From: Rhodospirillaceae bacterium | GTDB lineage: Bacteria > Pseudomonadota > Alphaproteobacteria > JAEUKQ01 | Length of the DNA: 64,000 nt | NCBI GenBank assembly: GCA_016722635.1 | Contig: JADKIX010000010.1 | Location: forward strand, 372,001 to 436,000 | Direction: 5' to 3' | Part shown: positions 1 to 9,085 of the stretch, piece after piece | Position numbering within the stretch: the first letter of the stretch is position 1 | How the letters are laid out: each line of letters starts with the position of its first letter | Notes under the pieces: generated by a model | Databases searched by the model: none | What the model was told of the DNA's origin: nothing | The model's input: only the letters and a program-made list of their open reading frames with translations | Translations under genes and position numbers: made by a program

Positions 1-1354
1 CAAAGATATTGCTTACCATTTCCACTCCTATACCAATCCAGTGCTTCATGAAGAAATTGGACCGCAAATCATTAGCAAAGGACAGGGAATTTATGTTTAT
101 GACGAAGCTGGTAAAAAATATATAGAAGGGATGGCAGGTTTATGGTGCACGTCCTTAGGATTTAGTGAAGAAAGGCTGATTGAGGCGGCAACTAAGCAAA
201 TGCGTCAACTGCCTTTTTATCATACCTTCAATCACCGTGTTGCCCCAATCGTGGCTGAACTTGCCGAACGATTGATTGATATGGCACCCGTACCAATGTC
301 AAAGGCGTATTTTACCAATTCCGGTTCGGAAGCCAATGACAGTATCATCAAGCTGATTTGGTATTATAATAATGCGTTGGGAAGGCACCAGAAAAAAAAG
401 ATTATTTCCCGCCATCGCGCCTATCATGGGGTAACCATTGCCACCGCCAGTTTAACGGGAAGGGCAAACAGCCATATTGATTTTGATTTGCCCATGGCAG
501 GCATCATCCATACCGATTGCCCCCATTTTTATAGGCAAGGATTGCCGGGCGAAACGGAGGCAGATTTTGGGGCGCGCTGTGCGGATAACTTAGAAAAGCT
601 CATTTTAAAAGAAGGTCCTGAAACAATCGCTGCGTTCATTGCAGAACCGGTGATGGCAGCGGGCGGGGTTATCATCCCCCCTAAAGGTTATTTTGATAAA
701 GTCCAAGCAGTTTTAAAAAAATATGATATTTTACTGATTGCTGATGAAGTGGTTTGCGGTTTTGGGCGTACCGGGAAAATGTTTGGCTGCGAGCTTTACA
801 ATTTAAAGCCTGATTTTATCACATTAGCCAAAGGCCTTTCCTCAGCTTACTTGCCCATAGGGGCGGTGTTGATCAGCGAAAAAATTTATGAAGTGGTGCG
901 CCAAAATGCCGATAAAATCGGCACTTTTGCCCATGGGTTTACCTATTCCGGCCACCCAGTCAGTGCAGCCGTAGCGGTTGAATGTTTAAAGATTTATGGG
1001 GAAGAAAACACCCTTAACCATATTCAACAAGTCAGTGTGCTATTCCAAAAACAACTGCAAGCATTACAAAATCACCCTTTGGTGGGGGAAGTTAGGGGTA
1101 TTAGTGTCTTGGGGGGGGTAGAATTGGTTGCCGATAAAAAGACTCGCCGGGCATTTGATGTGAAAATGAATGTAGGTCGGGAAGCTTTAAAATTCTTGTT
1201 AAAAAAGGGGTTGATTTTAAGAAACTATGGGGACACCATCACCTGTTGCCCACCGTTAATTATTAATGCCGAACAAATAACCATGTTATTTAAGTTATGG
1301 CGGCAAGGACTTGATGATACCCAATTTTGGCTGAATAATTCCTCAGCAAGTTGA
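1..1354 (+). CDS. class III (omega) aminotransferase, 5' end cut by window
   Basis: PLP-dependent fold-type I aminotransferase of the omega-amino acid:pyruvate group. The frame is open back to base 2, and upstream codons encode DIAYHFHSYTNP, the usual N-terminal motif, so the real start lies before the window and the GTG at 41 is internal. Visible motifs are GLWCTSLGF near the N-terminus, FTNSGSEAND (cofactor phosphate contact), LLIADEVVCGFGRTG (the Asp that binds the pyridine nitrogen) and LAKGLSSAYLP with the Schiff-base Lys. The family transfers amino groups from omega-amines or beta-alanine-type donors to pyruvate; the substrate cannot be read from sequence. hemA starts 20 bases downstream on the same strand, so they may be co-transcribed. 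Confidence 0.85.
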   Translation, partial: KDIAYHFHSYTNPVLHEEIGPQIISKGQGIYVYDEAGKKYIEGMAGLWCTSLGFSEERLIEAATKQMRQLPFYHTFNHRVAPIVAELAERLIDMAPVPMSKAYFTNSGSEANDSIIKLIWYYNNALGRHQKKKIISRHRAYHGVTIATASLTGRANSHIDFDLPMAGIIHTDCPHFYRQGLPGETEADFGARCADNLEKLILKEGPETIAAFIAEPVMAAGGVIIPPKGYFDKVQAVLKKYDILLIADEVVCGFGRTGKMFGCELYNLKPDFITLAKGLSSAYLPIGAVLISEKIYEVVRQNADKIGTFAHGFTYSGHPVSAAVAVECLKIYGEENTLNHIQQVSVLFQKQLQALQNHPLVGEVRGISVLGGVELVADKKTRRAFDVKMNVGREALKFLLKKGLILRNYGDTITCCPPLIINAEQITMLFKLWRQGLDDTQFWLNNSSAS

Positions 1355-1373
1355 TAGATAAAGGAATAAACCA

Positions 1374-2597
1374 ATGTCTTTTAAAATTGAAAAGCTTTTG
1401 CAGCAGCAACTGGATCAGTTAAAGTCTGAGGGAAGATACCGGTATTTTGCTAATATTCAGCGCTTATCCGGTCGTTTCCCGCAAGCCCTTTATCGTCCCA
1501 CGGATCATGAAAAACCCTATGAGGTCACTATCTGGTGCAGCAATGATTATCTCGGCATGGGCCAGCACCCAAAGGTTTTGGAAGCGATGCACGCAGCCCT
1601 TGATACCTATGGGGCCGGGGCCGGAGGTACCCGTAATATCTCTGGTACCCATCATTTGCTGGTGGAGTTGGAGCAAGAATTAGCGCTGTTGCACCAGAAA
1701 CCTGCGGCCCTTTTATTCAGCTCCGGCTATGTATCTAATGAAGCAACCCTTACAACCCTTGCCAAGATGATACCGGATTGTGTGGTATTTTCTGATGAAT
1801 GTAATCATGCGTCCATGATTGCAGGCATCCGGCATAGTGGTGCGGAGAAACATATCATCAAACACAGTGACCCTGGTCATTTACGTAAATTATTGGGCCA
1901 GGTAAAATCAGATCGCTTGAAACTCATTGCCTTAGAGTCCTTATATTCCATGGAAGGGGATATTGCGCCTTTAAAAGATTTTTGCAAGGTTGCTGAAGAA
2001 TATGAAGCGTTACTTTATTTGGATGAGGTTCATGCCGTTGGCATGTATGGAAGCCAGGGCGGGGGGATATCTGATCGGGATGGGTTAACTTCTTCCTGTA
2101 CAATCATTGAGGGGACACTCGCCAAGGCTTTTGGATTGATGGGTGGGTATATTACAGGCTCAGCTGGTATGGTGGATTTTATCCGTAGTTTTGCACCGGG
2201 TTTTATTTTTACCACTTCCTTGCCCCCGGTGGTTGCCGCGGGCGCACTTGCCAGTATTCGGTTGGTTAAAAAAGACCAACAATTACGCAACCGGCATCAA
2301 CAACAAGCGGCATTTTTAAAAAAAATGTTAAAAGCATCTGGGATACCTATCATGCCCTCGCCAAGTCATATTGTGCCTGTTATGGTGGGTGACCCCTTAC
2401 AGTGCCGCCAATTAAGCGAAGCTTTGTTAAAACGGCATGCAATCTACGTGCAACCCATTAATTTTCCAACTGTATCGCGGGGTACCGAAAGATTACGTTT
2501 TACCCCCAGCCCTTTACATACAGAAGAAGATATTAAACATCTGGTAAAATCTTTAAGGCTGGAATGGGATAGGCTAGGATTAAAAATAGCAGCATAA
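1374..2597 (+). CDS. hemA: 5-aminolevulinate synthase
   Basis: Condenses glycine and succinyl-CoA to 5-aminolevulinate, the first step of heme synthesis by the C4 (Shemin) route typical of alphaproteobacteria. The 407-residue length is normal. Seen: WCSNDYLGMGQHP, GAGAGGTRNISGT, a LYSMEGD motif, LYLDEVHAVGMYG (PLP-binding Asp) and GTLAKAFGLMGGY with the catalytic Lys. The glycine-loop and YSM(D/E)GD patterns separate ALAS from the related KBL and BioF enzymes. AAGGA lies ahead of the ATG. The oxygen-independent HemN encoded in the nitrate island acts later in the same pathway. Confidence 0.95.
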   Translation: MSFKIEKLLQQQLDQLKSEGRYRYFANIQRLSGRFPQALYRPTDHEKPYEVTIWCSNDYLGMGQHPKVLEAMHAALDTYGAGAGGTRNISGTHHLLVELEQELALLHQKPAALLFSSGYVSNEATLTTLAKMIPDCVVFSDECNHASMIAGIRHSGAEKHIIKHSDPGHLRKLLGQVKSDRLKLIALESLYSMEGDIAPLKDFCKVAEEYEALLYLDEVHAVGMYGSQGGGISDRDGLTSSCTIIEGTLAKAFGLMGGYITGSAGMVDFIRSFAPGFIFTTSLPPVVAAGALASIRLVKKDQQLRNRHQQQAAFLKKMLKASGIPIMPSPSHIVPVMVGDPLQCRQLSEALLKRHAIYVQPINFPTVSRGTERLRFTPSPLHTEEDIKHLVKSLRLEWDRLGLKIAA

Positions 2598-2795
2598 AGA
2601 AATATTGTTTGAAGTTATAACAACTATTCGTCATTGCTTCTGCCAATTTCTTCGTTGTCCGGTTTTATCTTAGCAATGATAGGCGTTTTTAAGGATTGTT
2701 TTTATGGGGATAAAGCCTATCCTGCTTTTGCTTCATGAATTGTTCGGTTTACGGCGAATTCATCTCAAGAATCTATCTGCATAAGAGGACGGAAA

Positions 2796-3860
2796 ATGCT
2801 TTATCAAACATTAGGTTCTTCGGGGTTAGTGGTTTCAAAGATTTGTTTAGGCACCATGACATTTGGTCAAGGGCCCATGTTTGGCAATGTCGTCAATTCC
2901 ATTAACCAGCAAACCGCTAATAAAATGGTTGATATGGCAATTGCCGCGGGGGTTAACTTTTTTGATACGGCTGATGTGTATACGGCAGGCCAGGCGGAAA
3001 TTTTGTTAGGCCAAGCTTTAAAGGGCAAGCGCCCTCAAGTGATTGTAGCCAGTAAATGTGGGTTTCGCAATGGGCCTGCTATCACCGACAGGGGCCTTTC
3101 GCGGCACCATATCAGGCAGGCCGTTCAGGCAAGCTTGAAAAGGTTGGAGACGGATTACCTTGATGTTTTATATTTACACACTCCTGATCCCCTAACCCCG
3201 CTTGAGGAAATTGCTGCAACCACTGATGATTTAGTTAAAAATGGTTTGGTGCGTTATGTGGGGATTAGTAACTTTCCGGCCTGGTGGGCGCAAAAATTTT
3301 TAAGCACCCAATATCATTACCAATATCAACCTTGCGTCAGTGCCCAAATGTATTATTCTTTGGTTGGGCGGGATATCGAAAATGAATTTATTCCCTTTGT
3401 CCGTCATAACAAAATCGGTTTGACCGTGTGGAGCCCTTTGGCTGCAGGCTTTTTAAGCGGACGGTACACGAGGCAAAATCCTCACCCCCAAGATGGGCGG
3501 CGCAGTAAAGCTGAATTTCCCGTTGTTGAATATGAGCAAGGTTATCAAGTGATTGATCAACTAAAATTAATTGCCGCGGTCCATCAAATATCAGTTGCAA
3601 ACGTGGCTTTGGCTTGGATCTTTGCCAAGAAATTTATTACGAGTGTCGTTATTGGGGCTAATCGTTTGGAACAGTTGGAAGATAATTTGCAAGCTTTGAA
3701 TTTAAAATTATCCACAGCAGAAATGGAAAGATTAGATACTGTTTCTCAACGACCTGAAACTTACCCCGCGAGTTTTTTGAAAATGACCGGGGATCAACAA
3801 ATGAGAGAAAAACTGGGGGAAGAAAAATGGCAAGAAGCACAGAACATTTTTTTTGCCTAA
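2796..3860 (+). CDS. aldo/keto reductase
   Basis: NADPH-dependent carbonyl reductase with a TIM-barrel fold, 354 residues. The catalytic tetrad can be read off: Asp and Tyr in FFDTADVYTAGQAE, Lys in VIVASKCGF and His in VLYLHTPDPLTP. The C-terminal half contains SPLAAGFLSGRY and VVIGANRLEQLEDN, the cofactor 2'-phosphate loop of YajO/YghZ-like AKRs. AGAGGA precedes the ATG. It stands between hemA and an ABC exporter with about 200 bases upstream, so it is probably its own transcription unit. The substrate is unknown. Confidence 0.88.
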   Translation: MLYQTLGSSGLVVSKICLGTMTFGQGPMFGNVVNSINQQTANKMVDMAIAAGVNFFDTADVYTAGQAEILLGQALKGKRPQVIVASKCGFRNGPAITDRGLSRHHIRQAVQASLKRLETDYLDVLYLHTPDPLTPLEEIAATTDDLVKNGLVRYVGISNFPAWWAQKFLSTQYHYQYQPCVSAQMYYSLVGRDIENEFIPFVRHNKIGLTVWSPLAAGFLSGRYTRQNPHPQDGRRSKAEFPVVEYEQGYQVIDQLKLIAAVHQISVANVALAWIFAKKFITSVVIGANRLEQLEDNLQALNLKLSTAEMERLDTVSQRPETYPASFLKMTGDQQMREKLGEEKWQEAQNIFFA

Positions 3861-3911
3861 GGCCCCTTTTGAACAATTTTCTGTTTTTTAAATAACGAAC
3901 GGTTATCAGCG

Positions 3912-5702
3912 ATGAAATTTAACAAAAGTCTTGATCCTTCATCTCTTAACAAGGGATCAATTAAAAATCTTAAAATGATGAGAAATTTTTTGAAACCTTA
4001 CCGGTTGGCGATTGTCGGGGCGTTGGTATGCTTGACCTTGGCGGCTGCTACCGTCCTTGGTTTAGGGAAAGGTGTGCAGGCCTTAATTGATTATGGGTTT
4101 GTCGCCGGGAAAGAAGCATTTTTAAATGAAGCTTTATTAATCCTGGTCAGTATATCCATCATCCTGGCTTTAACAACTTATGGGCGTTTTTTCCTGGTTT
4201 CTTGGATTGGGGAGAGGATTGTTGCAGATGTCAGAGCGGTCATCTACCGTCATATTTTAACATTAAGCGCTGCCTTTTTTGAAAAAACAAAAACCGGGGA
4301 TATCCTCTCCCGGTTAACCACCGATACCACTTTATTGCAAAGCGTGATTGGTTCAACCATTTCGGTTGCTTTGCGCAATCTGCTTTTATTAATAGGCGGA
4401 TTTGGGATGTTAGCAGTCACTAGCTTGCGCTTAACCGGATTGGTGGTGGTTGTGGTGCCGGTCGTAATCATACCCATCATATTTTTAGGCAGGCGCGTAC
4501 GTCATTTATCCAAAGAAAGCCAGAAAAAAATTGGCGATTTAAATATTCATGCCAATGAAACTATCCATGAAATTCGAACAGTACAGGCTTTTACCCATGA
4601 AGAAGAAGATAACCAAAAATTCCAACAATTGACCAAAGAAGCTTTTCATACGGCCGTTCGGCGCATTAAATGGCGATCAGCTTTAACAGCAATTGTTATT
4701 GCCCTTATTTTTGGTGCCGTTAGTATTGTTTTATGGATTGGTGGACATGCCGTGTTAAAAGGTGATTTAACCACCGGCGAATTATCCGCTTTTGTTTTTT
4801 ATGCAATTGTTGTTGCGAGCTCAGTAGGTGCTTTAAGTGAGGTCAGCGGTGATTTGCAACGTGCCGCCGGTGCGGCAGAACGTCTGACGGATATACTGGC
4901 GATTAAACCGGAAATTGCTTCCCCCTTACATCCCAGATATTTAACTTCCCCTGTCAAAGGAAAGATTTCCTTCGACCATGTCAGTTTTTCTTATCCATCA
5001 CGCCCAGATGTCTTTGCCCTTAAAGATATCACCATTGAAATTAATCCAGGGGAAAAAGTCGCCTTAGTTGGCCCATCGGGGGCCGGTAAAACAACGGTAT
5101 TTCAGCTATTATTACGTTTTTATGATCCGTACTTGGGTAAGATTTTAATGGATGATTTAGATATTCGTGATTTAACCACCTATCATTTGCGTCAGCAAAT
5201 AGGTCTTGTTTCCCAAGATCCCGTGATTTTTGATAGGAGTGTGCTGGAAAATATCCGGTACGGAGCGCCCCAAGCAACAGAGGCTGAAATCCACCAAGCC
5301 GCTGAGGCAGCTTTTGCCATGGAATTTATAAAAAAGCTTCCCAAAGGCTTTGAGACGGTTTTGGGTGAACGCGGGGTTAGGTTATCTGGGGGGCAGCGTC
5401 AACGTTTGGCAATTGCCCGGGCTTTACTGCGTAACCCAACTTTGCTTTTACTGGATGAAGCGACCAGTTCCTTGGATGCTGAAAGCGAGCAAATGATTCA
5501 GCGAGCCCTTGTTGATTTAACCAAGGATCGTACAACTATCATTATTGCCCACCGCTTATCAACGGTCAGGCAGGTTGATCGTATTTTAGTGGTTGATCAA
5601 GGAAAAATTGTGACCCAAGGAACGCACACGCAATTACTGCAGCAAGGGGGTTTGTATGCCAGGTTAGCAGCGTTGCAGTTTCAACCGGCTTTAACTCTTT
5701 AA
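3912..5702 (+). CDS. ABC exporter, fused permease-ATPase (MsbA-like)
   Basis: Half-transporter of the ABCB/MsbA type, 596 residues. The N-terminal half has about six hydrophobic segments (for example AIVGALVCLTLAAATVLGLG and the AIVIALIFGAVSIVLWIGG stretch). The C-terminal ATPase has Walker A GPSGAGKTT, a Q-loop in GLVSQDPVIFD, signature LSGGQRQRLAIARALL, Walker B LLLLDEATSSLDAES and an H-loop in IIIAHRLSTV. Such proteins work as homodimers and flip lipids or drugs across the inner membrane. Alphaproteobacterial relatives of this exact size are annotated only as 'ABC transporter transmembrane domain-containing'. The substrate cannot be assigned; lipid A-core export is possible. Confidence 0.9.
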   Translation: MKFNKSLDPSSLNKGSIKNLKMMRNFLKPYRLAIVGALVCLTLAAATVLGLGKGVQALIDYGFVAGKEAFLNEALLILVSISIILALTTYGRFFLVSWIGERIVADVRAVIYRHILTLSAAFFEKTKTGDILSRLTTDTTLLQSVIGSTISVALRNLLLLIGGFGMLAVTSLRLTGLVVVVVPVVIIPIIFLGRRVRHLSKESQKKIGDLNIHANETIHEIRTVQAFTHEEEDNQKFQQLTKEAFHTAVRRIKWRSALTAIVIALIFGAVSIVLWIGGHAVLKGDLTTGELSAFVFYAIVVASSVGALSEVSGDLQRAAGAAERLTDILAIKPEIASPLHPRYLTSPVKGKISFDHVSFSYPSRPDVFALKDITIEINPGEKVALVGPSGAGKTTVFQLLLRFYDPYLGKILMDDLDIRDLTTYHLRQQIGLVSQDPVIFDRSVLENIRYGAPQATEAEIHQAAEAAFAMEFIKKLPKGFETVLGERGVRLSGGQRQRLAIARALLRNPTLLLLDEATSSLDAESEQMIQRALVDLTKDRTTIIIAHRLSTVRQVDRILVVDQGKIVTQGTHTQLLQQGGLYARLAALQFQPALTL

Positions 5703-5717
5703 CGAATAAAATATAAC

Positions 5718-6017
5718 TTATTTAAGCTTTTTTGAGGGTACTGCCTGGATTGGTTGTTCCGTGGGTGATGGTTGGGGATTCTGAGCAATTGTTTGTGCTT
5801 GGCAGCAGGTCTGAAAAATAGGTTGAACAGCAGCCCCTTTTGATGAAAATGCCACATTGTTTAATAAGAGATATAAGCCGATAACGCCTCCCCCAAAAAC
5901 CAATAACCAGAATCCACGCCTACTGGGGGCGGCCCGTTGAACAGGGCTGCCGGTACGGCGACTGATAAATTTTGCTTGCAAGATGGTTGCGGCTGTTCTT
6001 TTTTGTTTGGTCATCAC
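5718..6017 (-). CDS. small single-pass membrane protein, unknown function
   Basis: A 99-residue protein I do not recognise. It has a basic N-terminus (KQKR, RRTGSPVQR, PSRRG), one hydrophobic segment at about residues 36-53, and a Pro/Gln/Ser-rich tail with a Cys-Cys pair (QTCCQAQ). The positive-inside rule suggests a cytoplasmic N-terminus and a periplasmic tail. It is convergent with the ABC exporter, ending 15 bases from that gene's stop. It could be a short lineage-specific gene; no domain is visible. Confidence 0.5.
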   Translation of the reverse strand: MMTKQKRTAATILQAKFISRRTGSPVQRAAPSRRGFWLLVFGGGVIGLYLLLNNVAFSSKGAAVQPIFQTCCQAQTIAQNPQPSPTEQPIQAVPSKKLK

Positions 6018-6482
6018 TGATCACTCCCATAATCTTAAAATATAATAAGCACAATCGCTGCATGAGTCCAAATTGCCTAATCAATCCCAGCATTTAAAAC
6101 TCTTCCCCAATATGCTCCACAAATTGATATAAGCAATGAATATATTTTACCGTTAATCTTAGTTTTAGTTTAATGCTATGGATAATAATGCACGCTACGT
6201 TTTTATAAAAGTGAGACATGGGGAGTGTCTACTTGCGTGAAAAAATTGTTAATCATTATGGGGTGTTGTCAAGGAAAACCTGCTATTGTTTTTTTTGAGG
6301 CCAAACAATTACAGGGGATGTCTTGATTGAAAAATTTGTGCAGGGAAAGAAATTTATTGATAAGCATTTACAAGTTCGGCAGATGTTGATAGGTTGCCCC
6401 AATAAGATGCCGTTTGATAAAGGCATGAAAAGCAAATTGAATATATAATTGCCTGATAATAGTTGGAGAGAAGTTAATAAGA
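6018..6482. other. intergenic region upstream of efp (465 bases)
   Basis: AT-rich spacer between a divergent small gene and efp. No RNA gene, repeat or convincing ORF is visible. It should contain the efp promoter and leader, but I could not pick out a clear -35/-10 pair. A GGAG-type ribosome site lies just before the efp start. Confidence 0.5.
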
Positions 6483-7055
6483 ATGAAAGTAACAGCCAGT
6501 AATATCCGTTTGGGATCATTGATTGAACATCAGGACAAATTGTGGCGCGCTATTAAAATTCATCATTCCCAAAAAGCTCAGGGTGAATCTTATTTGCAAA
6601 TGGACTTGCGCAATATAAAGAACGGAACGAAATTGAGCGAACGGTTTCGGTGGACCGAAATTGTTGAGCTCGTGAAATTAGATGAAAAGCCTTATCAGTT
6701 TCTTTATACAAATGGCACCGATTACACGTTTATGGATACAGAAACCTACGATCAGATTACCGTAAATAAGGATTTAATAGGCGATGGCGCATCGTTCTTA
6801 CAAGAAGGAATGGTGGTGAATATTCAAATGTATGATGGCGAGACCGTGGGTATCACCTTACCGCAAACTGTCATAATGGAAATTACGGAAGCAGATCCTG
6901 TTGTTAAGGGACAAACCGCTTCCTCTTCTTATAAACCAGCCAAATTGGTGAACGGCGTCAGGATTTTGGTTCCACCTCATATTGGCAGTGGGGTCAAGGT
7001 CGTTGTCAACACCAGTGACGCAACTTATGTCCGGGTTGCAAAAGATAAAGAATAG
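6483..7055 (+). CDS. efp: elongation factor P with atypical modification loop
   Basis: Binds ribosomes stalled at proline runs and helps peptide bond formation. It has 190 residues and three beta-barrel domains. The middle and C-terminal parts are canonical (TKLSERFR, YQFLYTNGTDYTFMDTETY, ADPVVKGQTASSSYKPA, VRILVPPHIGSGVKVVVNTSDATYV). The domain I loop that usually reads HTQPGKGGAY in alphaproteobacteria here reads HSQKAQGESY. The lysine that is normally modified (K34 in E. coli) aligns with Gln, and a Lys sits two residues earlier. Both flanks stay in frame, so a sequencing indel does not explain it. The suhB-like gene follows after 11 bases. Confidence 0.93.
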   Translation: MKVTASNIRLGSLIEHQDKLWRAIKIHHSQKAQGESYLQMDLRNIKNGTKLSERFRWTEIVELVKLDEKPYQFLYTNGTDYTFMDTETYDQITVNKDLIGDGASFLQEGMVVNIQMYDGETVGITLPQTVIMEITEADPVVKGQTASSSYKPAKLVNGVRILVPPHIGSGVKVVVNTSDATYVRVAKDKE

Positions 7056-7066
7056 GCCCATTTATT

Positions 7067-7866
7067 TTGGATCATACCCCCACATTATCGCCCTTGATGA
7101 ATGTTATGGTGCGGGCCGCTTTAAAAGCTGCCCGTGCCTTAAAACGTGATTTTGGCGAAATAGCTCATCTACAAGTATCGGTCAAAGGTCCTGGCGATTT
7201 TGTGACTGCGGCTGATCTTAAGGCTGAGGGAATTTTACTTGAAGAGTTAAGTAAAGCTAGACCTGCTTTTGGCTTTTTGAGCGAAGAATCCCCAGAAAAA
7301 ATTGGCGCTGACCCAGCTTATCGCTGGATTATAGATCCTTTAGATGGCACCAGCAATTTTATGCATGGATTGCCGCATTTTGCCATTTCGTTAGCGTTAG
7401 AAAAAGATAAAGAATTGGTGGCGGGCTTAATTTATGACCCGATCAAAGAAGAAATGTTTCGGGCTGAAAAAGGGGGAGGGGCATTTCTAAATGACCAGCG
7501 TATTCGTGTTTCCTCCAGAAAAAATTGGAAGAATCGTTGCTTGCCACCTGGCATTCCTTTCCAAAACGCCCCCACCAACCAGAATTTTTATCCCAATTAC
7601 AAAAACTAATGCCTAAAGTTTCAGGCATTAGGCGGTGGGGGGCGGCAGCGTTAGACCTTGCCTATGTTGCAGCGGGTCGTTTTGAGGGATATTGGGAAAA
7701 CACTATTTCTGCCTGGGATATTGCGGCAGGTATTGTTATTGTTCGGGAAGCTGGCGGAAAAATCACCGATTTTAACGGCCAACATGATTTTTTTGGCAAA
7801 AGGGAAATTTTCGCCAGTAATGGCCATCTCCATACCTCCATATTGCATCTAATCCAGAAAAAATAA
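7067..7866 (+). pseudogene. suhB: inositol monophosphatase family protein, frame broken
   Basis: Mg-dependent phosphatase of the IMPase/SuhB family. Metal-site motifs are present: SEESPE, IIDPLDGTSNFMHG and WDIAAGIVIVREAGG. The reading frame shifts near 7520: TCCAGA followed by six A bases needs a seventh to join VSSRK to LEESLLAT. A compensating extra C and missing C around 7545-7562 probably hide a normal ATGIPF motif. The span is 800 bases; adding one gives 801, or 266 residues, the usual SuhB length. The start is TTG at 7067, with an in-frame ATG at 7097 as an alternative. It follows efp closely and may share its transcript. The break may be sequence error. Confidence 0.8.
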
Positions 7867-8586
7867 ATTTATCAGAATAGGGTAGAAGGCTAAAAAATTC
7901 TTACAGGGATTTTGGCGGCCTTTACATCTAGCAGTATTTACCTGCTCTCTATCATTTGGTTGCAATAAACCCAAGGCCTACATAACATCCTAACACCTGC
8001 CTATGACAAAGGCCATTTTTAGCAGATCGGGGAAGTGTAAGTTTATAAGGATTGCTGGACAGATTATAACGTTAGCGACCTATCGCGCTCCATCATATGT
8101 GCATCAATCATAGCGAACTGTTGAGCTGACAAGACTAACCATATCAATGGTATTTTAGAACTTCTGGAATCAGGTAAAACGTTGCTGAAATACCTTAATC
8201 TAGGCTAGCCCTGAAATAAATAAGCCAGCAGGGGATAATTAAAAAGTTATCCTGTGTTTTTTGTAATCAAATATAAAGCTTATAAACAGAGATAACCAAA
8301 AAATGCTAAACCCATTGAGATAGAGATTTAAATCAAAAATTATCCTGCCGCCGTCGGTGTAAGGGGGACGGCGGCAGCGGACGCTAAAAGCGCCCGTTAC
8401 CGGGGCTTGGGTTGGGGTGGGTTAGCCCCGGTAACTTGCTGGGGACGAAACCCCAATTATAAAAAACCTATCTCCCCATTGTAATTGGTATTTTCCTAGG
8501 AATCAAGAGAACTTATCAAAATTATTTTTTATAAATGAGGTAATTGGGGGTAAAATAACAGGGGTACAGACAGGTAATTTAGGTTG
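7867..8586. other. long intergenic region between convergent genes (720 bases)
   Basis: No protein-coding gene is visible. The first ~475 bases are AT-rich and show no clear feature. Bases 8345-8455 form an unusually GC-rich series of hairpins (separate entry). The rest is AT-rich up to the end of the minus-strand lipoprotein gene. Confidence 0.6.
8345..8455. other. GC-rich tandem hairpin element with G-quadruplex motif
   Basis: Four consecutive inverted repeats lie in AT-rich surroundings. 8345-8355 pairs with 8367-8377 (11 bp, CTGCCGCCGTC/GACGGCGGCAG). A short CGCT-AAA-AGCG hairpin lies at 8382-8392. 8396-8407 pairs perfectly with 8424-8435 (12 bp, GTTACCGGGGCT/AGCCCCGGTAAC). TGGGG-ACGAAA-CCCCA spans 8440-8455. 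Four G-runs at 8402-8421 fit a G-quadruplex pattern that would compete with the third hairpin. It could be a structured RNA or a DNA-level element; strand and function are unknown. Confidence 0.55.
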
Positions 8587-8958
8587 TTATTCCAACGTTA
8601 TATTTATTCCGGCTGTTATACCCGGCCCTCTTAAAACGATAGTAACCTGATCTCCTTTTTGTAACAAGGGTGGAGGTAAAGATTGCTCAAAACCGGCAGG
8701 AATTTTTCTAAAGTTTAAAACGGAGATTTTTTGTGGCTCACGGGCACCAAGTGACCAGCGATGGGTGTAGTCATCGACTTGATAGATTTCGATAGATGTA
8801 AATTTAGGGTTTTTGATACAATCACCGTCTTCCATAATTGCTAGGCTTAAAGTTGCCGCACGCTTATCTAAAACCTGTACACAAGCCAGGTCACCTTGAC
8901 AAGAATTCAAGAATAACCCAACCAATAGAAATGGAAAGCACTTGCTTAAGAAATACAT
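8587..8958 (-). CDS. putative lipoprotein, unknown function
   Basis: A 123-residue protein with an N-terminal hydrophobic stretch ending in a lipobox-like LNSC (residues 17-20), predicting lipid attachment and export. The mature part is mostly beta-prone (VQVLDKRAATLSLAIMED, FTSIEIYQVDD, GDQVTIVLRGPG), with two further Cys that could form a disulfide. No known domain is recognised. It stands alone, with a structured intergenic element downstream and thiE, on the same strand, upstream. Confidence 0.55.
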   Translation of the reverse strand: MYFLSKCFPFLLVGLFLNSCQGDLACVQVLDKRAATLSLAIMEDGDCIKNPKFTSIEIYQVDDYTHRWSLGAREPQKISVLNFRKIPAGFEQSLPPPLLQKGDQVTIVLRGPGITAGINITLE

Positions 8959-9085
8959 GTGAGAATTATTTGCCTTTAAATGATCGGGGTTAAAATGTAT
9001 GTTCTCTTAATTAGCTACATAACCAATGATTTATAATGTATTGATGAACCAACATTGTGTAAAAAAAATAAAATTGGCAAGTTGC

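Noticed and set aside
6300..6450. Short frame LIEKFVQGKKFIDKHLQ... upstream of efp
   Set aside because: No start codon with a ribosome site and no recognisable family.
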